Position numbers and translations under genes: made by a program | Shown here: in pieces, positions 43,320 through 52,959 of the stretch | Layout: the number at the start of each line of letters is the position of its first letter | How positions within the stretch are numbered: the first letter of the stretch is position 1 | The notes under the pieces: generated by a model | Seen by the model: the letters and a program-made list of their open reading frames with translations, nothing else | Databases searched by the model: none | Told to the model about the DNA's origin: nothing | NCBI GenBank assembly: GCA_009797885.1 | Contig: WNKP01000009.1 | Location: 1 to 64,000 of the forward strand | Direction of reading: 5' to 3' | DNA length: 64,000 bases | Origin: Flavobacteriaceae bacterium GF1 | Lineage (GTDB): Bacteria; Bacteroidota; Bacteroidia; Flavobacteriales; Flavobacteriaceae

Positions 43320-44018
43320 ATGCGCATTTTAATTGTTGAGGACGAATTACGGATCGCCAAAAGAATTGAACGAATGACCCGTGCTATTTTTGGCAATGGC
43401 CTGCAATCGTTAAAGCATAGCAACACCCTGGATGAAGCATTACGGTTTATTGAAAATAATGCATTGGACCTTGTTCTCCTGGACTTGAACCTTAACGGTG
43501 ACAATGGATTTGACCTTTTGACAACAGCGGTTTCCGAATCATTCCATACTATTGTTATTTCCGCGTATAAAGATCAGGCCATTACCGCATTTGAACATGG
43601 GGTTTTGGATTTTGTCCCCAAACCCTTTAACCAAGATAGGTTGGCGCAAGCTTTTGATCGGGTAAATGCCAAAGAAAAAATGGAAAACGACGCCATTAAA
43701 TTTTTGGCCATAAAAAAAAGGGGCAGGATACAGCTCGTTCCTGTTGAAGATGTAATTTACATCAAAGGGGCTGGAGCCTACACGGAACTATTTCTGGCAG
43801 ATGGAAATAAGGAACTGCACGATAAGTCCCTCGAAAAGTTGGAACAGCTGTTATCATATGCTTTTGAACGTATCCATAAATCGTTTTTAGTAAAGATGTC
43901 CGAGATAAAGGATATTAGTATAGCCTCGGGAAGTAAATATATGGCCGAGCTAAAAAATGGGGCACTTATCCCAATCGGAAGAACAAAATACAAAGACCTA
44001 AAGGCAAAGTGGATTTAA
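43320..44018 (+). CDS. LytTR-family response regulator
   Basis: 232 residues. Receiver domain 1-118 with EDE near the N-terminus, phospho-acceptor Asp55 in LVLLDLNLNG and Lys in FVPKPF. LytTR DNA-binding domain from about 130 (RIQLVPVEDVIYIKGAGAYT, SLEKLEQLL, RIHKSFLV). The gene begins 4 nt past the kinase stop; together they form a two-component pair. Targets are unknown; the neighbouring PAP2 gene and hydrolases are plausible. Confidence 0.88.
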   Translation: MRILIVEDELRIAKRIERMTRAIFGNGLQSLKHSNTLDEALRFIENNALDLVLLDLNLNGDNGFDLLTTAVSESFHTIVISAYKDQAITAFEHGVLDFVPKPFNQDRLAQAFDRVNAKEKMENDAIKFLAIKKRGRIQLVPVEDVIYIKGAGAYTELFLADGNKELHDKSLEKLEQLLSYAFERIHKSFLVKMSEIKDISIASGSKYMAELKNGALIPIGRTKYKDLKAKWI

Positions 44019-44114
44019 GGTTGACCTTCAAAAACTCATGTAAAGACCAAAAGCTTTTAATCTTTGTGGGTCACGCTATTTGTATTAAATTTCATATAAA
44101 TTCAAGGACTGCAA

Positions 44115-45437
44115 ATGGACTCATCGACTAAAATTTTCATCAAGCTATCCCTATGCACATTTTATTCGATCGCTATGCTGATCAAACCAGAGATAGGGTA
44201 TGGACAAATGAAATCCTCCCTATTCGAGCCTTTCAAGTTTGAGCTCCAGGAGCATTTTCCAGCAGTCAGTGAAGAACTTCTTCGTGATGAAATTTCGGAA
44301 GTAGTAGCCGTTCAGCATAAAATGGAGAAAGCCGATCCATGGGCCATACGATATTGGAATGGCTCCTATCCCTCGTACCGTTGGCACCAATTGCTCATGC
44401 AAGCGAGCCAAAACCATAAGGGACATAAAAATGGAGGTCGAGTGGCCATCATGCATCTTTCGATCTATGATGCCATGGTGGAAGTATGGAAGCATAAAAA
44501 GGCCCATTTCCAAAAAGCAGCTTACCAGTATAACCCAAGGGTAAAAAAGCTTGGGCAGGAACCGGATTTTTCCACTTTTCTTTGCGAATGGAGTGCAGCC
44601 GCTGGAGCTGCACATCGGGTCATTGGATATTACTTTCCGGAGCAAAAGGAATTGCTCGATAGGGAACTTTCTGCCTTTAAATCTGCCCGTTTGGCCACAG
44701 GGCTGCAGTTTCCCTATGACATTGAAAAGGGACTGGAAATCGGAAGAAAAATAGCGGATCAATACATTGCCTATGCCAAGGGGGATCGAACGGACCTTAG
44801 CTGGGAAGGGCGTGTACCAGAAGTGGATACTCTCTGGACCGGGAATCCCGGCCCCAGGGACCCCATGAAAAGGCAATGGAAGCCCCTTACCCTACTCCGC
44901 CCCGATCAGTTCAGACCAGGTCCTCCTCCAACAGATTGGTCTATGGACATGGAGGAACTCAGGCGATTTAATGCCACACATAAAACCAGTGAAATTGCCT
45001 GGAAGTGGAAAAGCGAACCGATCTGGGACCGACTGATCGAACGTAAGATTCTGGGATATGACCTGGACCCCCTGGAGGCCGCCTTTGCGAATGCGGTTTT
45101 TCACACGGCACGCTTCGACGGTATTATTGCCGCCTGGGATGGGAAATACCATTATTGGGGCATCCGACCTTTTCAATACGATCCTTCTTTCCAACCCATT
45201 TTGATTGACACCCCCAACTTCCCGGGTTATCCTGCCGGGCATACCACAGTCGCTGGATCCATCGCCAAGGTGCTGGCTTTCCTGTTTCCCAGGGATGAAT
45301 CGTTATTTTACGAATTGGCGAAAGAGTGTTCGGAATCCCGCTTTGAAGGAGGGGTACATTTCCGAACCGATAATGAAGTGGGATTGGAAGTAGGTTATAA
45401 AGTCGGACAACAGGTCATTGACGCATTCACGGAATGA
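44115..45437 (+). CDS. Exported PAP2/vanadium haloperoxidase-like phosphatase
   Basis: 440 residues. Exported segment near the N-terminus (IFIKLSLCTFYSIAMLIKPE). The C-terminal third carries the acid phosphatase/haloperoxidase motifs: FPGYPAGHTTVAGS (the PSGH motif with PAGH) and ESRFEGGVHFRTDNEVG (SRxxxxxHxxxD). The N-terminal 250 residues are helical, as in bacterial vanadium haloperoxidase relatives. Lies just behind the two-component pair (96 nt), possibly regulated by it. Substrate cannot be fixed from sequence. Confidence 0.8.
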   Translation: MDSSTKIFIKLSLCTFYSIAMLIKPEIGYGQMKSSLFEPFKFELQEHFPAVSEELLRDEISEVVAVQHKMEKADPWAIRYWNGSYPSYRWHQLLMQASQNHKGHKNGGRVAIMHLSIYDAMVEVWKHKKAHFQKAAYQYNPRVKKLGQEPDFSTFLCEWSAAAGAAHRVIGYYFPEQKELLDRELSAFKSARLATGLQFPYDIEKGLEIGRKIADQYIAYAKGDRTDLSWEGRVPEVDTLWTGNPGPRDPMKRQWKPLTLLRPDQFRPGPPPTDWSMDMEELRRFNATHKTSEIAWKWKSEPIWDRLIERKILGYDLDPLEAAFANAVFHTARFDGIIAAWDGKYHYWGIRPFQYDPSFQPILIDTPNFPGYPAGHTTVAGSIAKVLAFLFPRDESLFYELAKECSESRFEGGVHFRTDNEVGLEVGYKVGQQVIDAFTE

Positions 45438-45455
45438 AGGTTTTTTTGTGCTCTA

Positions 45456-45560
45456 GCCAATTATTTTGCCACTGTTTCAATACGTCTTCATATCCTTAAA
45501 TGGAATAAAATCGATGTAAGTAATCATCCTTTTTTGAACTTTTTTAGTGCAAGTCATGAA
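45456..45560. pseudogene. Scar of a deleted serine-hydrolase copy
   Basis: 45456-45482 matches the 3' end of the hydrolase gene at 47443-47468 (minus strand ...ETVAK-stop). It runs on directly into a segment matching the upstream spacer of that same hydrolase (48625-48680, both with atcgatgtaagt and tcatgaaaac). The whole coding body between is gone. This copy also carries a junction motif (45526-45543) where the 48.6 kb copy has only a few bases. Confidence 0.55.
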
Positions 45561-45589
45561 AACCCCACAAGACTTGACCTCTGAAGGTA

Positions 45590-46945
45590 TTACAGGCTTT
45601 TTGCTATTTTTCTGGCATATGCCTCCATGGGAATAGTCGTAAACCCAGTAGCGAACCAAACTATCACCACATTTCGTGTAGGGGAAACATAAATGCCCTG
45701 TCCGTTCATTCCACTTTTGTACAAATCGCCATCGGCGAACACAGCGTCCCACTGGTAGCTATTAAATTCGGGTTGCTCCCTGAATTCTTCGGCCATTCTC
45801 GGTCCCAATGTCCCTTTCATAAAATTCTCCTTCACGCCCATGGTCTGCATTTTTTTCAGTACCGATTGGGATACAATCTGTTTTGAGGAAATGAGCTTCC
45901 AACTTGGTGTAAAAAGCAAGCCGAATTTGGCCATGTCGTCCAAACGGGAACTAATCAGTCCATGAATAACGCCATTGCCCTGAGGACTTAGTCCAAGTAG
46001 CGCATCACCTGTCATTCCAGCGTGCATCCATATTCTTTCCGTTATCAGTTCACTTATTCGTTTCTTGCCTACGGCCTCAAGGATAAGGCATAGCATTTGT
46101 GTGTTAGCGGAGGAATATTCGAAAGCCATACCAGGTTCCCGTAGTTTCGGTATTCGGAGCAAGGCCTCATTATGCGTCAATTTTTTTCCATCAATCACCG
46201 CTTCTCCCATTTCTGCTGCTACAAAAGTCCCATAGGGGGTTGCACCTTTACGTGAAGCAGGATTTTCTTCCAAATCCAAACCAGACTGCATGTGAAGTAC
46301 ATCGATTACCTTAATGTTTTCCCATGCGGTCCCTTTAGTCTCAGGAACATAGTTGGAAACTGTTTTTTGTATGTCAATGAGCCCTTCCTCTTCAAACTGG
46401 GCTATTAAAAGTCCTGCGAAAACCTTAGCGTTGGACATCCATACATGCTTATCATACCTTCGCATTCCTGGATAACCCTCATAAGTTACCTTCCCATTTT
46501 TTAAGACTATTACGCCCTGTATGGGAGAATCTTCCGAAGTGGTTATTTCCTCAAATGTTTCCATCTTCCTGGTCTTTTCGTTCTCAAGGCCAATCTTTCC
46601 TATTTCAGAAGATAGGTTGTATTCCAACTCTGCTACTGCACCGTCCCGGAAGATTACGTTTTGCGGAAGAAACTCAGAGAGATGCAAATAGGAATAAGCT
46701 CCCGCTTCCGTAATGTCCAGAAATTTTTGCAGGCTCCAGGCCTCGTTCATTTCATAGGCCTTCTCGGCGGTATAGCCATTCTTAAGTGCTGACACGGAAA
46801 AATCCTCAGTAGGTGTGGAGTAGGCATCTTTCCCATCTTGTATAGTTTCCTTTTGTAAGGATGGTCCATTTTTATTGGTGTCGTTGTTTTGGCAACCCAA
46901 CAGAAACAAGAAATATATGACCATTGGGAATACTGGATTTTTCAT
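45590..46945 (-). CDS. Lipoprotein serine hydrolase (beta-lactamase fold)
   Basis: 451 residues. Lipobox FLLGC (Cys about 18). S-x-x-K in VWMSNAKVFAGLLIA (about 168-173), FEYSSANTQML as the Y-x-N position, and GMNGQGIYV as the third motif. Family: beta-lactamase/DD-peptidase-like esterases anchored outside the cell. A stretch before 160 (LSSEIGKIGLENEKTRKMET) is less usual. Second of four such genes; the neighbours are not homologous at high level. Confidence 0.78.
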   Translation of the reverse strand: MKNPVFPMVIYFLFLLGCQNNDTNKNGPSLQKETIQDGKDAYSTPTEDFSVSALKNGYTAEKAYEMNEAWSLQKFLDITEAGAYSYLHLSEFLPQNVIFRDGAVAELEYNLSSEIGKIGLENEKTRKMETFEEITTSEDSPIQGVIVLKNGKVTYEGYPGMRRYDKHVWMSNAKVFAGLLIAQFEEEGLIDIQKTVSNYVPETKGTAWENIKVIDVLHMQSGLDLEENPASRKGATPYGTFVAAEMGEAVIDGKKLTHNEALLRIPKLREPGMAFEYSSANTQMLCLILEAVGKKRISELITERIWMHAGMTGDALLGLSPQGNGVIHGLISSRLDDMAKFGLLFTPSWKLISSKQIVSQSVLKKMQTMGVKENFMKGTLGPRMAEEFREQPEFNSYQWDAVFADGDLYKSGMNGQGIYVSPTRNVVIVWFATGFTTIPMEAYARKIAKSL

Positions 46946-47239
46946 GCGCTTTTTTTTTAGTGTTTTGTAGATGTTATGACTATTCCTCCCTGTGTAAGCA
47001 GGTACTATAAAAGGCTCCTAAAATTTCACGTCTCAGGCGAATTTCTTCAAGGGTCGATTTATCCATGTCCGGATTGCTTTTCAAATTACATTCTTTTGTT
47101 ACTTTTTCCTACTTATTTCAACTTAAATACTACAATCCAATCAGTAATTATGTGGCTTTTTTTAGGAAAATACTCTTAATTTTAAGGTGTCGCCTCTACT
47201 TTGGTAACCATAGTGGTCCACCAGCGTTTTCAAAAAGTA
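46946..47239. other. Intergenic region between hydrolase genes
   Basis: 294 bp with no gene found; T-rich. Holds the promoter of the lipoprotein hydrolase (45590) and the terminator region of the truncated phosphoesterase copy. No clear site. Confidence 0.35.
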
Positions 47240-47445
47240 TCAAGTCGTTTGGATGCGATACACTTCCGCTTTTAGTTGTGCCGTGTTCAGTAGCAACCAG
47301 GTTGCGGTGATATCCCGTTCCTCCCCGGCATAGTACCCCATAATCGCCCCTGGATTGATCAACAGGGTATTTCCTACCATTTCATCGTTTACCACGGTAT
47401 GGTTATGTCCATAGCACACCATATCGAGCCCACCATTATTGGCAA
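47240..47445 (-). pseudogene. Truncated C-terminal copy of metallophosphoesterase gene
   Basis: The frame IANNGGLDMVCYGHNHTVVN, DEMVGNTLLINPGAIMGYY to AEVYRIQTT-stop matches residues about 107-173 of the intact phosphoesterase at 53319-53840, with few differences in the DNA. The copy lacks the N-terminal metal-binding half. It is joined upstream directly to the stop codon of the serine hydrolase at 47446, so the breakpoint lies at about 47445-47448. Confidence 0.75.
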
Positions 47446-48573
47446 TTATTTTGCCATTGTTTCGAATAGTATGGGTTGCACAGGGGGTTTAAATTGATTG
47501 TTCCAACTAATTACTATGCGGTCATTATCTATAAATCTTAGCATATAAGAACTCGAACCGAACCCTGTGCCACCATGATTGGCCGTTAGCTTATTTTCCA
47601 TCTTTTCATAAGGCCATTCAGTTAACCCAAAACCATATCCATAGGGACTGAAATGAACTGGAAATTCCCTTCTGGCCTCTTTAGGTAAGGAATGGGGTGT
47701 AAGGGCCAGTTTCCAAAACTTTTTGCTCACTAATTTATTGGAGTTTATCGCCATAAGGAATTTATGCAAATCAGTGGTTGTTGAAAAAATACCGGCATCT
47801 CCTATAAAGTAGGTATTGGTTTGCGCGGGTTCGCCATTCTGGTCATAAAGCGTAACAGCACCGGGCAGTTTATCTGTTGAATTGTAGGTAGTGTACTTCA
47901 TTTCCAATGGGTCAAAGATGTATTTTTCAAGTGCATCCTTGAAACTCATCTTTCTTATATTCTCCACTAGCGTGGCCAATAACACATATCCCGTATTGTT
48001 GTATGAAAAGGCTGTTCCCGGTTCAAACTCCAATTCCATTTTCCCAATGTTGCCCAGCATAGTGTCCATTGAAATATCAAAATCCATCTTTCCCTTTAGT
48101 TGCAACAAAAAATAATCTTGAAGACCGGAACGATGGCTCAATAAATCATGAATGGTTATTTGACTTGCTTTAGGGTGCTCGAATTTATGGGCATACAAGG
48201 TAATTGGGTCTTCGAGTGTAATCAATCCTTCTTCGTACAGCTGAAGAACCAAGACCGCGGTAAAACTTTTCGTCATGGAATTGATGGGAAAAACGGTATT
48301 GGCAGAATTTGGAATCCCAGCCTCTTTGTCCGACATTCCAAAGGCCTTGTTGTAAATGATCTCATTGCCTTCCGCAACCAATATTCCACCATGGATCTGA
48401 CCTGTTTTAAAAAGCTCCGTAGCTATGCTATCTATTTCCTGGGCTTTGTCTTTTTGGGCAAAGCTGTGATTGGTCAAAAAGGTAAAAAATGACAGAACAA
48501 AGAACAGCTTTCCGAACTTGGCGTAGGATGGACTTGCCTTAACGCTGGAAGCATTCATATTCTTGGTGTTCAT
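47446..48573 (-). CDS. Exported serine hydrolase (beta-lactamase fold)
   Basis: 375 residues. Signal peptide around 18-37 (LFFVLSFFTFLTNHSFAQ). INSMTKSFTAVLVL gives S-x-x-K (about 97-102), FSYNNTGYVLLAT the Y-x-N motif (YNN), and HGGTGFGSSS the third motif. Substrate unknown. Its last codons abut the truncated phosphoesterase, and its upstream spacer recurs at 45.5 kb. Third of four hydrolases. Confidence 0.78.
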   Translation of the reverse strand: MNTKNMNASSVKASPSYAKFGKLFFVLSFFTFLTNHSFAQKDKAQEIDSIATELFKTGQIHGGILVAEGNEIIYNKAFGMSDKEAGIPNSANTVFPINSMTKSFTAVLVLQLYEEGLITLEDPITLYAHKFEHPKASQITIHDLLSHRSGLQDYFLLQLKGKMDFDISMDTMLGNIGKMELEFEPGTAFSYNNTGYVLLATLVENIRKMSFKDALEKYIFDPLEMKYTTYNSTDKLPGAVTLYDQNGEPAQTNTYFIGDAGIFSTTTDLHKFLMAINSNKLVSKKFWKLALTPHSLPKEARREFPVHFSPYGYGFGLTEWPYEKMENKLTANHGGTGFGSSSYMLRFIDNDRIVISWNNQFKPPVQPILFETMAK

Positions 48574-48823
48574 AGGTTGGTTTTTTAAGAGGTTACAACT
48601 TGTTTACAGCTATAAAATAAGTCTTCATATCTAAAATAAAATCGATGTAAGTGATTATCCTCAAGTGCCGGTCATGAAAACAAAACCTATACTGTTTGGA
48701 TTTTGGGTTCTAGTTAACTTACCAAGTTGGGACCATAATTGAAAACTACTTCTTTTTCAGTGTATGTTCTCTGGATTTTGTACACTCGGGGCCATTTCAT
48801 TTATACAATGCAAACCGTAGCTG

Positions 48824-49897
48824 TTATTTCACCAAGTTGCTACTCAAAACGATGTCACGAATCTTTGTTTCAAAATGATAGACTATATTGGCATTTTCAT
48901 GGTCGTGATACACATTTTCCAATACAATGACATCCAATTTTTTATCCGGCACATAGAATTTAAAGTTTACAAATCCCATTCCCCTACCCCGATGACCTAT
49001 GTATGCCAGGGGATCATTTTCATTGATGTTCACACCATAACCGTACTTTAAGTTTTTGTCGATTTCGGTAGTATCCATAACATTGGAAGTAATCATCAAA
49101 TGATATGTTGCCGCTTTCAAAATACCACCATTATGCAGTTCCCTGTCCCAAAGGTTCAAATCATGGGCATTTGAAATAATTCCGCCTCCCGGAAGGAATT
49201 CTTCCCAAGATTCTTCGGTGAAGTTATATTCTTCAAATGTGGCCACTCTAAAATCATCCTCTAAAATCCAATGGCCCGATATCAAACTGGAATCAGCCAT
49301 ACCAAATTCATAGGAATAGGTGTTCTTCATTCCCAATTCAACAAATAGGGAATTGGCAACTTCAGCATATGTATCACCCGTTACATTTTCTATAATTCTT
49401 CCCAATAAGCCATAAGCAGGGTTACTGTAATGAAAACCCGTTCCCGGGGCAAAGGCCAGAGGCTCCCCAATGGACGTAACCCCGGATGACATGTTCAGTA
49501 AATGATGAACCGTTACCGAATCCGCCCAAGCTTGTTTCAAATCCGGCAAATAATCCCTAATGGGGTTATGCAATTCAATAATACCATTTTCAACCGCTTT
49601 TAGAATCAGTACGGCAGTAATTTGCTTACTGTTCGAGAATATCCTGAATTTATCCTCCAAAGAAAGTGGCGTTTTAGTATCAAAATCAGCATAACCGTAT
49701 TCTTTTTGATATACAATGTCATCATCTTTGGTGATTAGGATAACACCATTAAAAAAGTGAGGGTGTGTAGTTTGGATCACACTGTCAATTCTTTCCGAAT
49801 AGTCGTCAACAACCGCTATTTTTTTGCTGCTTTTATCGGTACAACTGATTGCAGCGATAGCAACCAGTATTACCAAAATTCTAAAGGTATACTTCAT
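48824..49897 (-). CDS. Lipoprotein serine hydrolase (beta-lactamase fold)
   Basis: 357 residues. Signal with lipobox AAISC (Cys about 19). IFSNSKQITAVLILKA gives S-x-x-K (about 89-94), FHYSNPAYGLLGRII the Y-x-N motif, and GHRGRGMGFVNFKF the third motif. Extracytoplasmic. Role unknown; peptidase or esterase action on peptidoglycan fragments or antibiotics would fit the family. Fourth of the cluster. Confidence 0.78.
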   Translation of the reverse strand: MKYTFRILVILVAIAAISCTDKSSKKIAVVDDYSERIDSVIQTTHPHFFNGVILITKDDDIVYQKEYGYADFDTKTPLSLEDKFRIFSNSKQITAVLILKAVENGIIELHNPIRDYLPDLKQAWADSVTVHHLLNMSSGVTSIGEPLAFAPGTGFHYSNPAYGLLGRIIENVTGDTYAEVANSLFVELGMKNTYSYEFGMADSSLISGHWILEDDFRVATFEEYNFTEESWEEFLPGGGIISNAHDLNLWDRELHNGGILKAATYHLMITSNVMDTTEIDKNLKYGYGVNINENDPLAYIGHRGRGMGFVNFKFYVPDKKLDVIVLENVYHDHENANIVYHFETKIRDIVLSSNLVK

Positions 49898-49987
49898 TTG
49901 AAAATGTTCATTTTATATAGCTATTGGTGGCCAACAACGAAAAAATAAACAGTACCCCTTTTGAATTTAAGTTGGCCCCAGGTCTTT

Positions 49988-50419
49988 TTAGTTTACCCTT
50001 TTCGTGAACATTTTATGGATGATGGTCCATTTGCCATTTATTTTCATCAACATAAAATAATCTACATAGGGTGTGCTGCTCCTGGGGTTTGAAATCTGGA
50101 CTTTGGCCGTCGCAATATCGTTTTCATAGTCTATGGCGATGATTTTCCCTATTTCCCCGGTAGGTTTCCCTTCTTTGGTATCCGCGATGTAATCCTTTCC
50201 ACTCCAGACCTTTAATTCCCCATCTTTCACATAGTACAGATTTAGGTCGGGATGAAACGCCGTTTTTAGCCTGTTGGGCTGTCCGTTGGTGGACCCTTCA
50301 ATGTAATCCATAAGCGTTTCTGTGATTTGGGTCATGTCTGGACCATCGGTGTCGGATTGGGCGAGCATGGTATTGGAAAAAAAGCATACCACTACGCCTA
50401 GAAGAGAATATTTTAGCAT
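49988..50419 (-). CDS. Exported NTF2-like protein (putative lumazine-binding type)
   Basis: 143 residues. Signal peptide ending near TMLAQ. The rest (TETLMDYIEGSTNGQPNRLK, FHPDLNLYYVKDGELKVW, KIIAIDYENDIATAKV, YVDYFMLMKINGKWTIIHKM) is a typical SnoaL/NTF2-like cone fold. Such proteins bind small ligands or act as non-enzymatic partners; ligand unknown. Transcribed leftward, spaced 90 bp from the hydrolase gene. Confidence 0.7.
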   Translation of the reverse strand: MLKYSLLGVVVCFFSNTMLAQSDTDGPDMTQITETLMDYIEGSTNGQPNRLKTAFHPDLNLYYVKDGELKVWSGKDYIADTKEGKPTGEIGKIIAIDYENDIATAKVQISNPRSSTPYVDYFMLMKINGKWTIIHKMFTKRVN

Positions 50420-50527
50420 TTCGTTGTCTTTTGATTGACCGTAAATCTCTCAAATTAATTGCAAAGCATGTTGCAAATGCTTCATTGAAAATGTCCGAGA
50501 TTATAATTTGGGATTAAAAGTTGACCC

Positions 50528-51580
50528 TCAAAGTGAATTTTTAAACTGTGCCGGTGTCATACCGGTGATTTTTTTGAAGACGGCGTAAAAGGTGGACCTT
50601 GAACTAAAACCCGCTTCCTGACCAATGGCCTCAAGGGTAAAGTGATCACTGGTTTGTATAAGTTTTTTAGCTTCTTCGGTTCTCAGCTCATTAAGGTATC
50701 GCGCAAAGGATTTTCCCAGATTATCATTTAATAACTGTGATAGGTAGTGCGGGGAAATACCCAACTCCAGGGCCAAATCCCTGAGTTTTACGTCATCCCT
50801 TTTAAATAAAGCCTTGTCGGCCATAACCGCTCCCAATCGGTCCAATACTGCCTTGGCCTCCAAATCATGTATTGCCCTGTTTCCATATTTTTTTGGAGTT
50901 TCAAAGAAAAGGCTGGATTTCCGTCGTTTTAACCCCCATAGCAATAGCGACAAGTACAACACAAAGGAAAAGGAAAGTGCGCCAACAATGTAAGAAGTAT
51001 AGGTAGCTGTAAAGTAGGCTATCCAAATTAATAGAATACTCGCGACAATGGAGATAAGCCAAATTTCTATGTCGTTCAATTTTGCGCCCTTGGAAAACAG
51101 TTTGCGTATGGGCTGTTTTATCGCTACTAGGGATAATACAATATAAACAAGCCACTGACCGAACAATACCCAACACAGATAGCCATCAGCGGAACGTTGC
51201 CATAGGTAACGATGTTCCTTGTATGGAAAATAGTACCCTATAACAACCATTCCGAAAATCACGGGCAAGACATGCCATAACCATGTGGAACGATACGGTT
51301 TTCTTTCGTTTAAGGCCGCTGTAACATATAAGTAAAGAAAAGGACCAATAAGAAGACAGGCCGAAAGCCCTATCTGTATGAAACTGTTGGAGATACCATC
51401 GTAAAAGGTCAATAAAACGGATTTGGTCACCCGTATGCTCACTACAAACAATAGCGCGGATAAAAAGTAACTGGCCCTATTTCTGTTTTTTACGAAAAAA
51501 GCAAAATAGGAACTTAAAAAAAGTCCATTGAATGCCCCGATTGCGCTAAAGAAAAACAAAATCTGATCTTCAAGACCCAT
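50528..51580 (-). CDS. Membrane AraC-family transcriptional regulator
   Basis: 350 residues. Six to seven membrane helices span 5-225 (VVSIRVTKSVLLTFYDGISN, FLYLYVTAALNERK). The C-terminal 100 residues form an AraC/XylS double helix-turn-helix (LRDLALELGISPHYLSQLLN; GFSSRSTFYAVFKKITGMTP). Such membrane-anchored AraC regulators are common in Bacteroidota and sense extracellular or membrane signals. Target unknown; the adjoining NTF2-like gene and hydrolases are candidates. Confidence 0.8.
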   Translation of the reverse strand: MGLEDQILFFFSAIGAFNGLFLSSYFAFFVKNRNRASYFLSALLFVVSIRVTKSVLLTFYDGISNSFIQIGLSACLLIGPFLYLYVTAALNERKPYRSTWLWHVLPVIFGMVVIGYYFPYKEHRYLWQRSADGYLCWVLFGQWLVYIVLSLVAIKQPIRKLFSKGAKLNDIEIWLISIVASILLIWIAYFTATYTSYIVGALSFSFVLYLSLLLWGLKRRKSSLFFETPKKYGNRAIHDLEAKAVLDRLGAVMADKALFKRDDVKLRDLALELGISPHYLSQLLNDNLGKSFARYLNELRTEEAKKLIQTSDHFTLEAIGQEAGFSSRSTFYAVFKKITGMTPAQFKNSL

Positions 51581-51912
51581 AACTTATACAAACGTATTGC
51601 GCTGAAATTTTAAGGTAATCACTTAAGATTTAAATTAAAAGGAACATGAAAAAAAAATGCTGTTTTCATAATAATTTTGCACGACCAATTTCTCCTATTC
51701 GGATAAGTCCATTTGTCCGTCCTTTTGGGTAGTGGGTTTTTATAGTTAAAGCGCTTTCATACCATCCTTTTCACGGACAAAAAATAAAATAGCTGGAAGT
51801 AAAAAAATCGGATTTATACCTCCCCCTCTAAAAACTTGACGTAAAAGGAGGTTTTTTAAACTTGGTAAGCAACCGATGGTCATTGTCATCATCCAAAAAA
51901 TAAAAAGCTACT
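51581..51912. other. Divergent promoter region without recognised gene
   Basis: 332 bp between the AraC regulator and the esterase. No gene on either strand stands out. A run tataaaatag-like and the text taatttt at 51670-51680 fit a promoter zone, but I cannot fix sites. Confidence 0.35.
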
Positions 51913-52959
51913 ATGTCCATTCCATACACGTTTGCTACGTTTGGCAAAACAGCCTTATTATTGGTTCTTACCGTATTTTTTATGGCCTGTTCAGAAGATG
52001 AACCAATTTCAATGGAAGAAGAAAATGCCCGGGAGAAGGAAAATCCCGAAGATGAAAAAAATGGAAATCCCAGAGATAGCATAGACAATGGACAGGGGAG
52101 TTTTGAATTCACAACATTCGAGTTTAGGCATCAACTAACGGACTCCATAATACCGTTCAGCTATTTTGAACCCATTGAAGCAAAGGACACTGATAAAAAA
52201 TATCCATTGGTCATCGCTCTACATGGCGCGGAGTATTTTTTGAGTGCCAGGGAGGACTTTCTAAAAGGACAGGAACGTACAGCATATATGGCTTTGGCGT
52301 GGCTGGAAAAGGAAAGGCAAAGCAAGAACCCTACATTTGTGGTCGCCCCCAATATCCATGATGGGATGTGGGACAGGGATACTGAATCGTATTTTGGATG
52401 GCAAAAACCGAACTCGGCGGATTTTGTCGAAAAGCTATTGGATTCCATTGTGGACCACAACAAGAATGTGGACAGTGAAAGGGTTTATTTGGTAGGACAT
52501 TCCATGGGTGGAACAGGTTCTTGGTATTTGGGGGCCAAGCTGAACACTAAAATAGCGGCCATTGTACCCTTGAGCAGTGCGTTTAACCGTTCGGACGGCA
52601 GTTTTGATTTTATCGCCTCCAATATCATAAACGACCGCTTAAGGGACATGCCAATTTGGGCCTTTATCCATAGGGCCGATGCCAATGCGAAACAAGATGA
52701 AGATGGTTCCCGGGCCGCATTTAGGACAATGCTTGAAAATGGCTATGATGTCGTTTACACACATCGCAAAGATACCATTGACCTTAATTTGACACGAAAT
52801 GAGATTTTTGATCAAATCGACGCCGGCAAAAAACACTTTTATACGGAATACAGTTATCCCTGTAGCTCTGTGGGCGACTGTCATTTTGCCCAGGAATTTG
52901 CATTGCGCGAAGACTTTCTGATGGAGTGGTTGTTCCAACAGCGAAGGACTATTCATTAA
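51913..52959 (+). CDS. Lipoprotein alpha/beta-hydrolase (esterase)
   Basis: 348 residues. Lipobox FMACS (Cys about 26) and a long acidic linker. LVIALHGAEYFL and LVGHSMGGTGSWYLGAKL give the oxyanion and GHSMGG nucleophile elbow (Ser about 196); an Asp in DMPIWAFIHRADANAKQ and a His near the end (DCHFAQEF) complete the triad. Related to PHB-depolymerase/feruloyl-esterase-like lipoproteins. Substrate unknown. Placed opposite the AraC gene. Confidence 0.75.
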   Translation: MSIPYTFATFGKTALLLVLTVFFMACSEDEPISMEEENAREKENPEDEKNGNPRDSIDNGQGSFEFTTFEFRHQLTDSIIPFSYFEPIEAKDTDKKYPLVIALHGAEYFLSAREDFLKGQERTAYMALAWLEKERQSKNPTFVVAPNIHDGMWDRDTESYFGWQKPNSADFVEKLLDSIVDHNKNVDSERVYLVGHSMGGTGSWYLGAKLNTKIAAIVPLSSAFNRSDGSFDFIASNIINDRLRDMPIWAFIHRADANAKQDEDGSRAAFRTMLENGYDVVYTHRKDTIDLNLTRNEIFDQIDAGKKHFYTEYSYPCSSVGDCHFAQEFALREDFLMEWLFQQRRTIH

